Part shown: in pieces, positions 21,467-31,003 of the stretch
Position numbering within the stretch: position 1 is the stretch's first letter
Layout: the number at the start of each line of letters is the position of its first letter
Source of the DNA: UBA2357 sp041916775
GTDB lineage: Bacteria; Pseudomonadota; Gammaproteobacteria; Burkholderiales; Rhodocyclaceae
DNA: 64,000 nt
Assembly: GCA_041916775.1 (NCBI GenBank)
Contig: JAYRYZ010000025.1
Coordinates: 9,549-73,548, forward strand
Direction: 5' to 3'
The notes under the pieces: model-generated
The model's input: only the letters and a program-made list of their open reading frames with translations
Databases searched by the model: none
Told to the model about the DNA's origin: nothing
Translations under genes and position numbers: made by a program

Positions 21467-23713
21467 ATGAACAACGAGAAGGTTGCGACCACCGACCCAG
21501 GCCAGAACGGCGGCCTCCAGCCCATCACGCCCGCTCGCCACGCCGGCGACGACGAAGACGACATCCAGCTCGGCGAGATCATCGCCACGCTGCTCGGCTA
21601 CAAGTGGTTCATCGCGGCCGTCACCGCGGGTGCCATCGTGCTCGGCATCATCGCCCTGTTCGTGATGACGCCGATCTACCGCGCCAACGCGGTGCTGCAG
21701 ATCGAGGAACAGGCCAAGGGCCTTGGCGCGCTCACCGACCTTTCCGCCTTCATGGAAGACACCACCTCGGTGGCGACCGAGGTGGAGCTCATCCGCTCGC
21801 GCATGGTGCTGGGCCGCGTCATCGAGCGGCTTCAGCTCGACGTGCGCGCCGAGCCCGCTCACCTGCCCCTGTTCGGCAAGGCCATTGCGCGCCGCACCCA
21901 ACTCGACGAGCCGGCCGCGCCGCTGTTCGGGCTGGCGCAGTTCGCCTGGGGCGGCGAGCGCATCAAGCTCGAGAGCTTCGAGGTGCCCGAATCCTGGTTG
22001 GGCGAGGATTTCCGGCTGGTGGCGGAGGCGGATGGCGGCTACGTGCTCTTCGATGCCGACGACGCGCAAGTGCTGCAGGGCCGGGTGGGCGAACCCGCAC
22101 GGGCAGAGGGCTACCAGCTCTTCGTCTCCGAGCTGCACGCCCGCCCGGGCACACGCTTCCGCCTGGTTCGATACAGCCGCGAGGCCGCGATCGCCGAGCT
22201 GCTTGAGCGCCTCTCGGTGAACGAGCGCGGCAAGAAGTCCGGCGTGCTGGAGGTGGCCCTGACCGGCGACGCTGCCGCGCTCACCGCCCAGACCCTGGAC
22301 GAGATCCTCACCAGCTATGTACGCCAGAACGTGGAACGCCGCTCGGCCGAGGCCGAGACCACGCTGAAGTTCCTGGAGTCGCAACTGCCGGTGCTGAAGG
22401 CCCAGCTCGATGCTGCCGAGGCCGCCTACAACAACTACCGCCAGAACCGCGGTTCGGTCGACCTCACGCTGGAGACGCAGTCGGTGCTGCGCTCCATCGT
22501 CGAGATCGACAACGAGATCCTCAAGCTCCAGCAACAGCGTGACGAACTGCGCCAGAGCTACACCCCGCAGCACCCGCGCGTCATCACCATCGATGCGCAG
22601 CTGTCGCGCCTGCAGGCGCGTCGCGCCACCTTCGATCGCGACGTGGCGGTGCTGCCCGACACCCAGCAGACGGCGCTGCGGCTGAAGCGCGATGTGGAGG
22701 TCTCCACCGCGCTCTACACCAGCCTGCTCAACACCGCTCAGCAGCTGCGCGTATCCAAGGCCGGCACGGTGGGCGATGCGCGCATCGTCGATAACGCCGT
22801 CGTCGACCGTGAGCCGGTCAAGCCCAAGCCCAAGCTCATCCTCGCCGGCGCCGCCGTATTCGGCATCTTCCTCGCGATCGCGTTGATCTGGCTGCGCAAG
22901 GTGCTGCGCGTGGTGGTGGAGGATCCGCACAGCATCGAGAACCAACTCGGCCTGCCGGTGTATGCCACGGTGCCGCACAGCAAGCACGAGGTGGTGCTTT
23001 CCAAGCGCAGCAAGTCGGGCAAGATCAGCACGCTCGCGCTGCTCGCCGTCTCCGACCCCGAGGACGACGCGGTCGAGAGCCTGCGCAGTCTGCGCACGAC
23101 GCTGCACTTTGCGCTCATGGATAGCGCCCACAGCACCATCATGATCTCGGGCGCGAGCCCGGGCGTGGGCAAGAGCTTCATCGCGCGCAACCTCGCCGCG
23201 GTGCTCGCGCAGAGCGGCAAGACGGTGGCGCTGGTCGATGGCGACCTGCGCCGCGGCCACCTGCACAAGGAGTTCGGCGTGCCGCGCGAAGGCGGCGTGA
23301 GCGAGTTCATCAGCGCCGACAAGCCTTTGTCGGACGTGCTGCGCACCACGCCGGTAGCGGGTCTGTACCTCGTCACCACCGGCCACCGCCCGCCCAACCC
23401 CTCCGAGCTCCTGATGCACCCGCGCTTCGGCATGCTCGCGGAGCAGCTCGCCAAGTCCTTCGACATCGTCATCATCGACGCGCCGCCCATCCTGGCCGTG
23501 TCGGACGCGATCATCATCGGACGCCAGGTCGCCGCGACCCTCATCGTCGCGCGCGCGGGCCAGCACCCGATGGGCGAGCTGGAGCAGACGGTAAAGCGCT
23601 TCGGCCAGGCCGGCGTCGCCATCAAGGGCTTCGTTTTCAACGACTACGACACCAGCCGTCAGCGCCATCGCTACGGCTATGGCGGCTATGTGTACCAGTA
23701 CAAGTACCGCTAG
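21467..23713 (+). CDS. Polysaccharide co-polymerase and BY-kinase (Wzc-like)
   Basis: A 748-residue inner membrane protein controlling polymer length and export. It has a Wzz domain between two membrane segments (about 48-66 and 463-480) with long periplasmic coiled coils. The C-terminal bacterial tyrosine kinase domain has Walker A GASPGVGKS (about 561-569), Walker A' VDGDLRRG and Walker B IIDAPP. The tail is a tyrosine cluster (RYGYGGYVYQYKYR) serving as the autophosphorylation site. Cycles of phosphorylation drive assembly. The matching low-molecular-weight phosphatase is encoded 9 kb away at 32675-33112. Confidence 0.95.
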   Translation: MNNEKVATTDPGQNGGLQPITPARHAGDDEDDIQLGEIIATLLGYKWFIAAVTAGAIVLGIIALFVMTPIYRANAVLQIEEQAKGLGALTDLSAFMEDTTSVATEVELIRSRMVLGRVIERLQLDVRAEPAHLPLFGKAIARRTQLDEPAAPLFGLAQFAWGGERIKLESFEVPESWLGEDFRLVAEADGGYVLFDADDAQVLQGRVGEPARAEGYQLFVSELHARPGTRFRLVRYSREAAIAELLERLSVNERGKKSGVLEVALTGDAAALTAQTLDEILTSYVRQNVERRSAEAETTLKFLESQLPVLKAQLDAAEAAYNNYRQNRGSVDLTLETQSVLRSIVEIDNEILKLQQQRDELRQSYTPQHPRVITIDAQLSRLQARRATFDRDVAVLPDTQQTALRLKRDVEVSTALYTSLLNTAQQLRVSKAGTVGDARIVDNAVVDREPVKPKPKLILAGAAVFGIFLAIALIWLRKVLRVVVEDPHSIENQLGLPVYATVPHSKHEVVLSKRSKSGKISTLALLAVSDPEDDAVESLRSLRTTLHFALMDSAHSTIMISGASPGVGKSFIARNLAAVLAQSGKTVALVDGDLRRGHLHKEFGVPREGGVSEFISADKPLSDVLRTTPVAGLYLVTTGHRPPNPSELLMHPRFGMLAEQLAKSFDIVIIDAPPILAVSDAIIIGRQVAATLIVARAGQHPMGELEQTVKRFGQAGVAIKGFVFNDYDTSRQRHRYGYGGYVYQYKYR

Positions 23714-23807
23714 CACCGATGGCGGCGGTGCCACCCGCCCGGTCTGGCAATTCAGCCTGTTTTGCGACACAGTCTGAGCACCCGAACACCCACAGGACTC
23801 GAATACC

Positions 23808-24989
23808 ATGAAGATCGCAATCGCCGGCACCGGCTACGTCGGCCTCTCGAACGCGGTGCTCCTCGCCCAGCACAACGAGGTCGTTGCGCTGGATATCGTC
23901 CCCGCCAAGGTGGAGATGCTCAACCGCAAGCAGTCGCCCATCGTCGACCCCGAGCTCGAGGACTACCTCGCCAACCGCACGCTCAACCTGCGTGCCACCA
24001 CCGACAAGCAGGACGCCTACGGCGGCGCCGATTACGTCATCATCGCCACCCCCACCGACTACGACCCCGAGACCAACTACTTCAACACCGGCTCGGTCGA
24101 ATCCGTGATCCGCGACGTCACCGCGATCAATCCCGACGCGGTCATGGTCATCAAGTCCACCATCCCGGTGGGCTATACCGCCAAGGTGCGCGAGGCCTTC
24201 ACCATCGCCCTCGGCCGCCCGGTCAACATCATCTTCTCGCCCGAGTTCCTGCGTGAGGGCAGGGCGCTGTACGACAACCTCCACCCCTCGCGCATCGTCG
24301 TCGGCGAGCGCAGCGCCCGCGCCGAAACCTTCGCCGGCCTGCTGCAGCAAGGCGCGGTGAAGCGCGACGTGCCGGTGCTCTACACCAACAGCACCGAGGC
24401 CGAGGCGATCAAGCTCTTCGCCAACACCTACCTCGCGATGCGCGTCGCCTTCTTCAACGAGCTCGACACCTACGCCTGCACCCACGGCCTGGATACCCGC
24501 CAGATCATCGAGGGCGTATGCCTCGACCCGCGTATCGGCAACCACTACAACAACCCGTCCTTCGGCTACGGCGGCTACTGCCTGCCCAAGGACACCAAGC
24601 AGCTCCTCGCCAACTACCGCGACGTGCCGCAGAACATCATCCACGCCATCGTCGAATCCAACACCACCCGCAAGGACTTCGTCGCCTTCGAGATCATCAA
24701 GAAGAACCCCAAGGTGGTCGGCGTGTTCCGCCTCGTCATGAAGGCCGGCTCCGACAACTTCCGCGCCTCCAGCATCCAGGGAATCATGAAGCGCCTGAAG
24801 GCCAAGGGCATCGAAGTCATCATCTTCGAGCCCAACCTCACCGAGGAAGAGTTCTATCGCTCGAAGGTCATCAACGACCTGGAAACGTTCAAGAAGCGCA
24901 GCGACGTGATCATCGCCAACCGGATGACGGACGACATCAGGGATGTGGAGGCGAAGGTGTATACGCGGGATTTGTTTGGGGGGGATTAA
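23808..24989 (+). CDS. ugd: UDP-glucose 6-dehydrogenase
   Basis: A 393-residue NAD-dependent enzyme oxidising UDP-glucose to UDP-glucuronate, a precursor for acidic exopolysaccharide. It has the NAD-binding start MKIAIAGTGYVGLSNA, a conserved STIPVGYT segment, a substrate-binding FSPEFLREG, and the catalytic cysteine in YGGYCLPKDT. The C-terminal UDP-binding domain is complete. It is the last high-GC gene before the AT-rich cassette. UDP-glucuronate is the donor expected for the PssDE-like transferase encoded at 30063-31003, so the two probably belong to one pathway. Confidence 0.96.
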   Translation: MKIAIAGTGYVGLSNAVLLAQHNEVVALDIVPAKVEMLNRKQSPIVDPELEDYLANRTLNLRATTDKQDAYGGADYVIIATPTDYDPETNYFNTGSVESVIRDVTAINPDAVMVIKSTIPVGYTAKVREAFTIALGRPVNIIFSPEFLREGRALYDNLHPSRIVVGERSARAETFAGLLQQGAVKRDVPVLYTNSTEAEAIKLFANTYLAMRVAFFNELDTYACTHGLDTRQIIEGVCLDPRIGNHYNNPSFGYGGYCLPKDTKQLLANYRDVPQNIIHAIVESNTTRKDFVAFEIIKKNPKVVGVFRLVMKAGSDNFRASSIQGIMKRLKAKGIEVIIFEPNLTEEEFYRSKVINDLETFKKRSDVIIANRMTDDIRDVEAKVYTRDLFGGD

Positions 24990-25214
24990 CGGATTCTAGA
25001 CGAACAGGCAGGAATGCGGGACAGGCCCCAGAACACGATGGGGCCAGCTTCAGATCATTGCGACTTCAGTAATCCCTTACGTCGAGCCCTTGTATGAAAA
25101 GGGCTGGAATGATGAGAACTTAAAAATTGGCGCCTGTACGCAATAGAACTTCCTGGATACGAAATAATCCGGATGAGAACAGCGGAGCCTTTTGGCTATT
25201 GAGTTAAGCCGTAA

Positions 25215-26630
25215 ATGAATCTAGGAAAGCAGATCCTCGTATACGGACTCGGTCGGATTCTCCCCGCAGCGATTGGCTTCGGGGCACTGTTGGTGTATGC
25301 AAATGTTGCGACTGTAGAGCAATATGGGCTCTACGCTTCATGTCTCGCTGCGGCAAATATCTTAAATCTTAGTCTCTCACAGTGGATTCGTATAACAAAC
25401 ACGCGTTTCCTGGCTGTATCACCCAAGCGCAAGAGTGTCTATCTTAGAACGTGCGGCTTGCTATATGTCTCTGGATATCTCGTTTCTCTCCTCGTTGTCA
25501 CCGTCTTTGAGTACCTTGTATTTGGAGAACTGAGATACTCAGCCTACGTCGTTGGGATGTATGTAGCCCTTAGTCTAAGTGACTTTGTACTTGAACTGCA
25601 ACGCGTAGAAGAACGCGTGATTGGATATAGCATTCAATACTTCATACGCCAAGTTCTCACGTTTTTTTCAATAATCTCGCTGCTCTCAATCAACAGTGCT
25701 AGTGCATTTCAATTAGGCTTCATGATTGGAAACGTTCTTCCATTGATTGGATTCTTTGGTGTCATTAGAACTCCGAGACGAAAAGTATCCGGAAAGCGCT
25801 TAAAGACCACCCTAAGGCGATACATTACCTATGGCCTTCCGCTGGCATTTAGTTATGCAGTCTCCTCAATATTGAATGCTGGAGATCGACTCGTGGTAAC
25901 ACTGATTGCTGGAACAACTGCATCGGGGGTTTATGCGATGTTGACTGATATAGCAAAGCAACTAGTTATGACCATCATGGAAGCCGTGAACCTAGCTACG
26001 TTCCCAGCAGCGCTGAAACGTTATAAGAAAGGTGATATTCAGGCGTGCTATAAGCAGCTCGGACAAAACATAGAAATCCTTTTGTATCTCTCAATTCCAG
26101 TGGTTGCAGCAATAGCTGCATTACATCAAATCATTGTGATAGTTGCCTTATCACCTGATTACCATGGATATGAATTGATCATGCTGGTTGGTGCAATAGC
26201 AACATTCTTGAGAGGTCTTCGTGTTTGCTACTTCGACCAAGCGTATCAGTTAAGCGCAACTACAAAAGTGCTCGCCAGGAACGCGTTGGTCTCAATGGCT
26301 TTATGGATATTGATGTTACCCGCGCTAGTTTGGACCCTAGGCATATACGGTGCGGCCTTGGGAGTATTGCTAACGTACGCTCTTGCGCTCGCGTTGAGCC
26401 TACTTAAAGTTACACCAGAGTACAAAATGCCATGGCCGTGGCGGGAGCTCGGTAAAGCGGTTGCATGCTCTAGTGGAATGTTTACTGCGATGGTGGTTGT
26501 TGCCAATCAGTTGAGCGTGGGATTAGAACAATTTGCGATGTCGGCAGCGGTCGGCGGTGTTGTATATGTAGTTCTGTGTATCCTCATTAACGCCGAAAGG
26601 ATACGAGAATACATCGTTACTAGGTCGTAG
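25215..26630 (+). CDS. Oligosaccharide flippase (Wzx-like)
   Basis: A 471-residue polytopic protein with roughly 12-14 membrane segments. It has the MATE/MVF-type start (QILVYGLGRILPAAIGFGALLVYANV) and the mid-protein segment YGLPLAFSYAVSSILNAGDRLVV typical of polysaccharide flippases. It would flip the undecaprenyl-linked repeat unit to the periplasmic face. It is the first gene of the AT-rich cassette, 225 bases after ugd. The ribosome binding site before the ATG is weak. The base composition differs strongly from ugd, a sign of transfer. Confidence 0.88.
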   Translation: MNLGKQILVYGLGRILPAAIGFGALLVYANVATVEQYGLYASCLAAANILNLSLSQWIRITNTRFLAVSPKRKSVYLRTCGLLYVSGYLVSLLVVTVFEYLVFGELRYSAYVVGMYVALSLSDFVLELQRVEERVIGYSIQYFIRQVLTFFSIISLLSINSASAFQLGFMIGNVLPLIGFFGVIRTPRRKVSGKRLKTTLRRYITYGLPLAFSYAVSSILNAGDRLVVTLIAGTTASGVYAMLTDIAKQLVMTIMEAVNLATFPAALKRYKKGDIQACYKQLGQNIEILLYLSIPVVAAIAALHQIIVIVALSPDYHGYELIMLVGAIATFLRGLRVCYFDQAYQLSATTKVLARNALVSMALWILMLPALVWTLGIYGAALGVLLTYALALALSLLKVTPEYKMPWPWRELGKAVACSSGMFTAMVVVANQLSVGLEQFAMSAAVGGVVYVVLCILINAERIREYIVTRS

Positions 26631-26657
26631 ATAGATCTAATTTGAGTTAATGAGAAC

Positions 26658-27893
26658 GTGTCCATAAAAAGAGTTCAGCTTTTGCATTGGGTGTATTTGT
26701 TCCTCTGTACAGGAGCGCTTATACCAATGTTGATAAACGGTCCGGATGACTTAAGGGACATCAACGAGGACAGGTCGCAGTTATTGAACATAATTCTTCT
26801 CTTTGTTAATCTCTCTTACGTATTCTTTCATTTCTTTAGTCGGCCAATATCGAAAAAGGGGCTCAAGCTCTTACTGCTGCCCTTAGCTATTTCTTGCTAC
26901 GCCTTCTTATCATTGCTTTGGTCGGAAAGCCCAATCCGCAGTGGTGTCATCGGATTCTTTCTCATCGTTCAGGTCATCGCCATACTATTTATTGCTAAGG
27001 ATATGAGTATTGAGGAGTTCTTTGAAGGTACAGCCTATATATGTATTATCGCAACAGCTATCTCACTCGTTTTCATTTTGGTAATCCCAGCATATGGAAC
27101 AATGAACGTAATTCACCCTGGCGCGTGGCAAGGTGTTTTCGTTCATAAGAACGTATTAGGAAGATTCGCTGTATTTTCTTTCATAACACTTTTGGTCTAC
27201 TTTTCATGGAAAAGGAATGGGATCTCATTTATAGGATTGCTTTTATCGATAATACTCACGATCGGATCAACATCAGCAACGGCGATCATCGGACTTGTGC
27301 TTGGAGGTATGCTTTACGTCCTACTCAGACTCAGATCAAAACTCTTGGTTCTAATAGTTGCAGTCTCGATTCTAATCGCGGGCACCGCATTCTGGGTCAG
27401 CATATCCGATGACGTTGCGAGCTACTTCGATAAATCGGCAACCCTTAGCGGGCGAACTACACTGTGGGACTTGTCGGTGAGTTCGATTAACGAAAGGCCT
27501 CTAAGCGGATTTGGGATGGGCGCCTTCTGGTCGTCTATCCAAGCGGAGTTGATCCGAGATGAAACAAACTGGTTTGTGCCCCATGCTCATAATGGCTTCC
27601 TAGAAATTGGTCTACAACTAGGATATCCGGGGATGGCCATGTTCATAGCACTGCTGCTTCTTGCGCTGTATCGTGCGACGGCTTACTACCTTCGTTCTGA
27701 GAGTCCTTTGCGAATTTGGCCGCTTCTCTATATGTTTTTTGCTCTACTCTACGGAATAGGAGAGGCGAACTATTTGCGGCCGAATTCCTTTATACAAAAC
27801 TATATCTACATGATACTGCTACTTCCATGGATGAAGAGCCAATTTGGCATAAAGATTAGTTCAAGAGAGTCTCGAGACCAGCGCTATGGATAA
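26658..27893 (+). CDS. O-antigen ligase/polymerase family protein (Wzy-like)
   Basis: A 411-residue membrane protein with about 11-12 hydrophobic segments and the Wzy_C/WaaL hallmark region WQGVFVHKNVLGRFAVFSF (about 155-173). A large periplasmic loop follows (SGRTTLWDLSVSSINERPLSGFGMG; HAHNGFLEIGLQLGYPG). Beside a flippase it is most likely the repeat-unit polymerase. It starts at GTG 26658 after GAGAAC; no better ATG is available near the N-terminus. It overlaps the glycosyltransferase gene by 8 bases. Confidence 0.88.
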   Translation: MSIKRVQLLHWVYLFLCTGALIPMLINGPDDLRDINEDRSQLLNIILLFVNLSYVFFHFFSRPISKKGLKLLLLPLAISCYAFLSLLWSESPIRSGVIGFFLIVQVIAILFIAKDMSIEEFFEGTAYICIIATAISLVFILVIPAYGTMNVIHPGAWQGVFVHKNVLGRFAVFSFITLLVYFSWKRNGISFIGLLLSIILTIGSTSATAIIGLVLGGMLYVLLRLRSKLLVLIVAVSILIAGTAFWVSISDDVASYFDKSATLSGRTTLWDLSVSSINERPLSGFGMGAFWSSIQAELIRDETNWFVPHAHNGFLEIGLQLGYPGMAMFIALLLLALYRATAYYLRSESPLRIWPLLYMFFALLYGIGEANYLRPNSFIQNYIYMILLLPWMKSQFGIKISSRESRDQRYG

Positions 27894-28989
27894 TGTTGGA
27901 GGTGCTTTGAAAGTTATCACTTTGGCAACACGGTTTAGTACGGGTGGAGCGCAGCTCAACTCAAATTTAGTATCGGATCAATTGCGAATTCGTGGATTTG
28001 AAACTGAGTCTTGGTTTCTGATGGATGCAGGTGGTATGGATGTGTTTCCCGATACACCGACTCATGTATTTGGACCGCAACTCAGGAACCCCATCGCAAT
28101 ACTTAGCCTGTTCCTGGCGTTGTGCAAAAGACTGAAAGAAGTGAAGGCAGATTGTGTTGTCGGATTTCATCCGCTAGCGAACATATTTGGAGCGCTAGCG
28201 AGTCTATTCGTAGGTACGAAATTCATTGGGACACAGAGAAATCCGTCAGAAAGCCAATCGTTGTTGACAAGATTGCTCGAGAAGTTGGTTGGCTCGACCC
28301 GTCTTTACGCTGCGAATATTGCCGTATCGCATTCGGTCGCCAGTTCCTATCAAAGTTATCCGAGAGCTTATAAGTCCAAGATGTTTGTCGTTCACAACGG
28401 ATTGCCGTTGATGTTTCGGTCCGAACTCTCTCGTGCGGAACTTCGAACGAAGTTCAATTTGGACAACGATGCTTTCATATGTGGGTTTCTTGGAAGGATC
28501 GCAGAGCAAAAGAACCCATTCTTTCTGATCGACATACTGGCATCCGATGAAAGCATTCAAGTGGCTTTGGCAGGAGACGGTCCACTAAGGGATGGCCTAG
28601 TGACTGCGGCCAGAGACCGTGGCGTGCTGGATAGATTGCATTTAGTTGGAACCGTACATGGCACGGAGATATGCGAATTCTATCAGGCAGTGGATGTTTT
28701 TCTTTTGCCGTCGCTTTTCGAGGGCTTTGGGCGAACGTTAGTTGAGGCGATGGAAGTTGGGTTGCCAATTATAGCCAATGATATTCCTGTTGTTCAGGAG
28801 GTGCTTGGGGACGCTGGATTTAGGGAAGAACTAAAGGCATCTAATTGGGTTGGAGTTATAAATAAATTGAAGTTGGATCCAGAACTCTATTCTAGGGCTA
28901 GCCGATCATCGATGGAGAGAAGAGGGCTGTTTTCAATCAGCAAGATGATTGATGGGTACGAAAAAGCAATTAGCGAGGGCTTATGTTGA
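27886..28989 (+). CDS. Glycosyltransferase family 4
   Basis: A 367-residue GT-B glycosyltransferase. The N-terminal acceptor domain has the glycine-rich loop FSTGGAQLNSNLV. The C-terminal donor domain has CGFLGRIAEQKNPFFLI, ALAGDGPLRDGL, and the EX7E motif with LPSLFEGFGRTLVEAMEVGLPIIA. It would add a sugar from a nucleotide donor to the lipid-linked repeat unit at the inner face of the membrane; donor and linkage cannot be read. It overlaps the polymerase gene by 8 bases. Confidence 0.9.
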   Translation: MDNVGGALKVITLATRFSTGGAQLNSNLVSDQLRIRGFETESWFLMDAGGMDVFPDTPTHVFGPQLRNPIAILSLFLALCKRLKEVKADCVVGFHPLANIFGALASLFVGTKFIGTQRNPSESQSLLTRLLEKLVGSTRLYAANIAVSHSVASSYQSYPRAYKSKMFVVHNGLPLMFRSELSRAELRTKFNLDNDAFICGFLGRIAEQKNPFFLIDILASDESIQVALAGDGPLRDGLVTAARDRGVLDRLHLVGTVHGTEICEFYQAVDVFLLPSLFEGFGRTLVEAMEVGLPIIANDIPVVQEVLGDAGFREELKASNWVGVINKLKLDPELYSRASRSSMERRGLFSISKMIDGYEKAISEGLC

Positions 28990-29014
28990 GTCTTATAGCT
29001 TGGAGTAACTATAT

Positions 29015-30076
29015 ATGCCCGTACGTTCTTCATCGTTGATATCGATTCAAATTCTCCGTGGGATCGCTGCGCTGTCCGTGGTATTCTACCATGTATATCT
29101 AATTGGTGCAGACAAGAATTATCTTGGCGTGAAAGTCTTTGAAGATTTTTCACAGCCCGGAAAATTGGGGGTTAATTTATTCTTTGTTCTTAGCGGCTTT
29201 ATTATTTGTTTTGCGCACTCGTCTGATTATGGAAATCCGGATCGTATTCTCGGCTACATCAAGAAGCGTGTAATAAGAATATACCCGCCTTATTGGGTGT
29301 TCTCGACGTTATATATTGCGGCCGCGTACGCTGGTTTAGGATATGCCGACTTTGAATGGTCTTTTTCTAACTTACTTTCTTCTTTTGCGCTATTTCAATT
29401 TAATCGGGAAATGACGCTTCCTTTGAAGGTTGGTTGGACGTTGTTTTATGAGATGCTTTTCTATTTTATATTCATATTTTTTTTCTTTTCTGTGAGAATG
29501 GCTGCAGTGTTATTCATGATTTGGGCTGCAGTTGTGGCGTTCCTCGCGATTAGCGGAGTCGATACAGACTTCCGATTGCTCGCGTCTTGGAATTTGAATT
29601 TTCTGGCTGGGTGTGCGGCATATCGTCTCTATTCACGCAGTTCTACAACGATAGCGTACCCCTCGGTCCTAGTTGGTCTGCTCGGTATTGCGTATGGAAT
29701 CTACTCGGCTGATTTTGATGCTCCCCCGCTGAGTCAAAGCAACGTTATCTCGATGTTCTCTCTCGCGATTGGCTTTGGTGCCCTTGTGCTTGGATTGGCT
29801 CTATTGGATCGATTTTTTAATTCGGCACGTGGCGGCTTTTTTGCAATGCTTGGTGATGCGTCATATTCGATATATTTAGTTCACTCTGCAGCCGTGTCGC
29901 TATTTTATATCGTCGCAAAAAAAATAGGTGTCTACGCGTTGGGTGGCGAAATTCTGTATGTTCTATGCGTTGCTTTTGCAACTATTGTCGGAATATTGGC
30001 CTATCTTTTGTGTGAGCGGCCTATGCTTAAGTATATAAAGAGATTTACTAGTAGAGGTAAGTATGCGTTCACCTAA
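29015..30076 (+). CDS. Acyltransferase 3 family membrane protein
   Basis: A 353-residue protein with about ten membrane segments and the acyltransferase 3 motifs: the N-terminal LRGIAALSVVFYHVY with its catalytic-type His, FFVLSGFII, and the RxxR-type KKRVIRIYPPYW. It probably O-acetylates a sugar of the repeat unit or finished polymer. ATG 29015 follows GGAG. It overlaps the PssD-like gene by 14 bases. Confidence 0.9.
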   Translation: MPVRSSSLISIQILRGIAALSVVFYHVYLIGADKNYLGVKVFEDFSQPGKLGVNLFFVLSGFIICFAHSSDYGNPDRILGYIKKRVIRIYPPYWVFSTLYIAAAYAGLGYADFEWSFSNLLSSFALFQFNREMTLPLKVGWTLFYEMLFYFIFIFFFFSVRMAAVLFMIWAAVVAFLAISGVDTDFRLLASWNLNFLAGCAAYRLYSRSSTTIAYPSVLVGLLGIAYGIYSADFDAPPLSQSNVISMFSLAIGFGALVLGLALLDRFFNSARGGFFAMLGDASYSIYLVHSAAVSLFYIVAKKIGVYALGGEILYVLCVAFATIVGILAYLLCERPMLKYIKRFTSRGKYAFT

Positions 30077-30524
30077 AGTTCGTAAGATACTCCTTGTGGC
30101 ATCGGAAGGAGGTCATTGGGTTCAGCTATTAAGGTTGCGACCTGCATTTGTTGATTTTGATACTACTTATTTAACGACGAATGACGGTTTGCGTGTCGAA
30201 GTTGGCGACTCTGCGTTTTACAGGGTGATAGACGCGAACCTTACGGATAAATTTAAGCTTTTGCGACTAGCCCTAGAGGTGTTCTGGGTTCTAGTAAAAG
30301 TTAGACCACATCTTGTACTTAGTACAGGGGCTGCACCGGGGTTTTTTGCGATTTTCTGGGGAAAGCTATTTGGGGCGAGGACAATCTGGATCGATAGTAT
30401 TGCGAATTCTGAAACATTGTCATCTGCAGGTGTGAAAGTTCGGAGATTTGCTGATCGCTGGCTCACGCAATGGCCGGAGTTAGCATCTGAAGGCGGTCCG
30501 GAGTATCGAGGAAACGTGTTGTGA
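30063..30524 (+). CDS. PssD/Alg14-like glycosyltransferase subunit (membrane-anchoring half)
   Basis: A 153-residue protein corresponding to the Alg14-type half of a split GT-B enzyme. It has ILLVASEGGHWVQLLRL at the start, a hydrophobic LLRLALEVFWVLVKVRPHLVLSTGAAPG, and LFGARTIWIDSIANSETLS. It recruits the catalytic half to the membrane and binds the acceptor lipid. In rhizobia the PssDE pair adds glucuronic acid. Here ugd upstream would supply UDP-glucuronate. It overlaps the next gene by 4 bases, so the two halves are translated together. Confidence 0.88.
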   Translation: MRSPKVRKILLVASEGGHWVQLLRLRPAFVDFDTTYLTTNDGLRVEVGDSAFYRVIDANLTDKFKLLRLALEVFWVLVKVRPHLVLSTGAAPGFFAIFWGKLFGARTIWIDSIANSETLSSAGVKVRRFADRWLTQWPELASEGGPEYRGNVL

Positions 30525-31003
30525 TTTACGTGACTGTGGGCACTCAATTGCCCTTCGATAGACTGGTTATGATCGTTGAGGAATGGGCTGCGGCTAACGG
30601 TGTACCAATGGTTGCTCAGGTTGGGCCGTCTAAGTTGTCGTTCTCATGGGCGGATGCTAGACCGTTTCTCTCGCCTACAGAAGCTCACACTCATCTTAAT
30701 GAGGCTGACTTTGTAGTCGGACATGCCGGGATGGGTACGATTCTTTCTGCGCTTGAGTTGGGGCGTCCTCTCATCATCTTCCCGAGGAGATTTGCGCTAG
30801 GTGAGCATCGAAATGATCATCAGATGGCAACTGCGAGGAAGTTTCTTGGATATCCTGGTGTTCATGTTGCGTTTGATGAACTTGAACTCAAGGAGTTGCT
30901 GTCACGAGCGCTAAGTGGTTTCGGTGGGAATGGTCAGAGAGGTTCGAAGTTCGCGAATGATGAATTCATTTTGGAGCTTAAGAGAATGCTATCGGAATTG
31001 TGA
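30521..31003 (+). CDS. PssE/Alg13-like glycosyltransferase subunit (donor-binding half)
   Basis: A 160-residue protein with the Alg13/MurG C-terminal-type donor domain. It begins IYVTVGTQLPFDRLV and carries ADFVVGHAGMGTILSALELGRPLIIFPR and EHRNDHQ, the nucleotide-sugar pocket. It starts at GTG 30521, overlapping the PssD-like stop, with GAGGAAA upstream. With its partner it forms one complete GT-B glycosyltransferase. It is the last gene of the AT-rich cassette. Confidence 0.88.
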   Translation: MIYVTVGTQLPFDRLVMIVEEWAAANGVPMVAQVGPSKLSFSWADARPFLSPTEAHTHLNEADFVVGHAGMGTILSALELGRPLIIFPRRFALGEHRNDHQMATARKFLGYPGVHVAFDELELKELLSRALSGFGGNGQRGSKFANDEFILELKRMLSEL

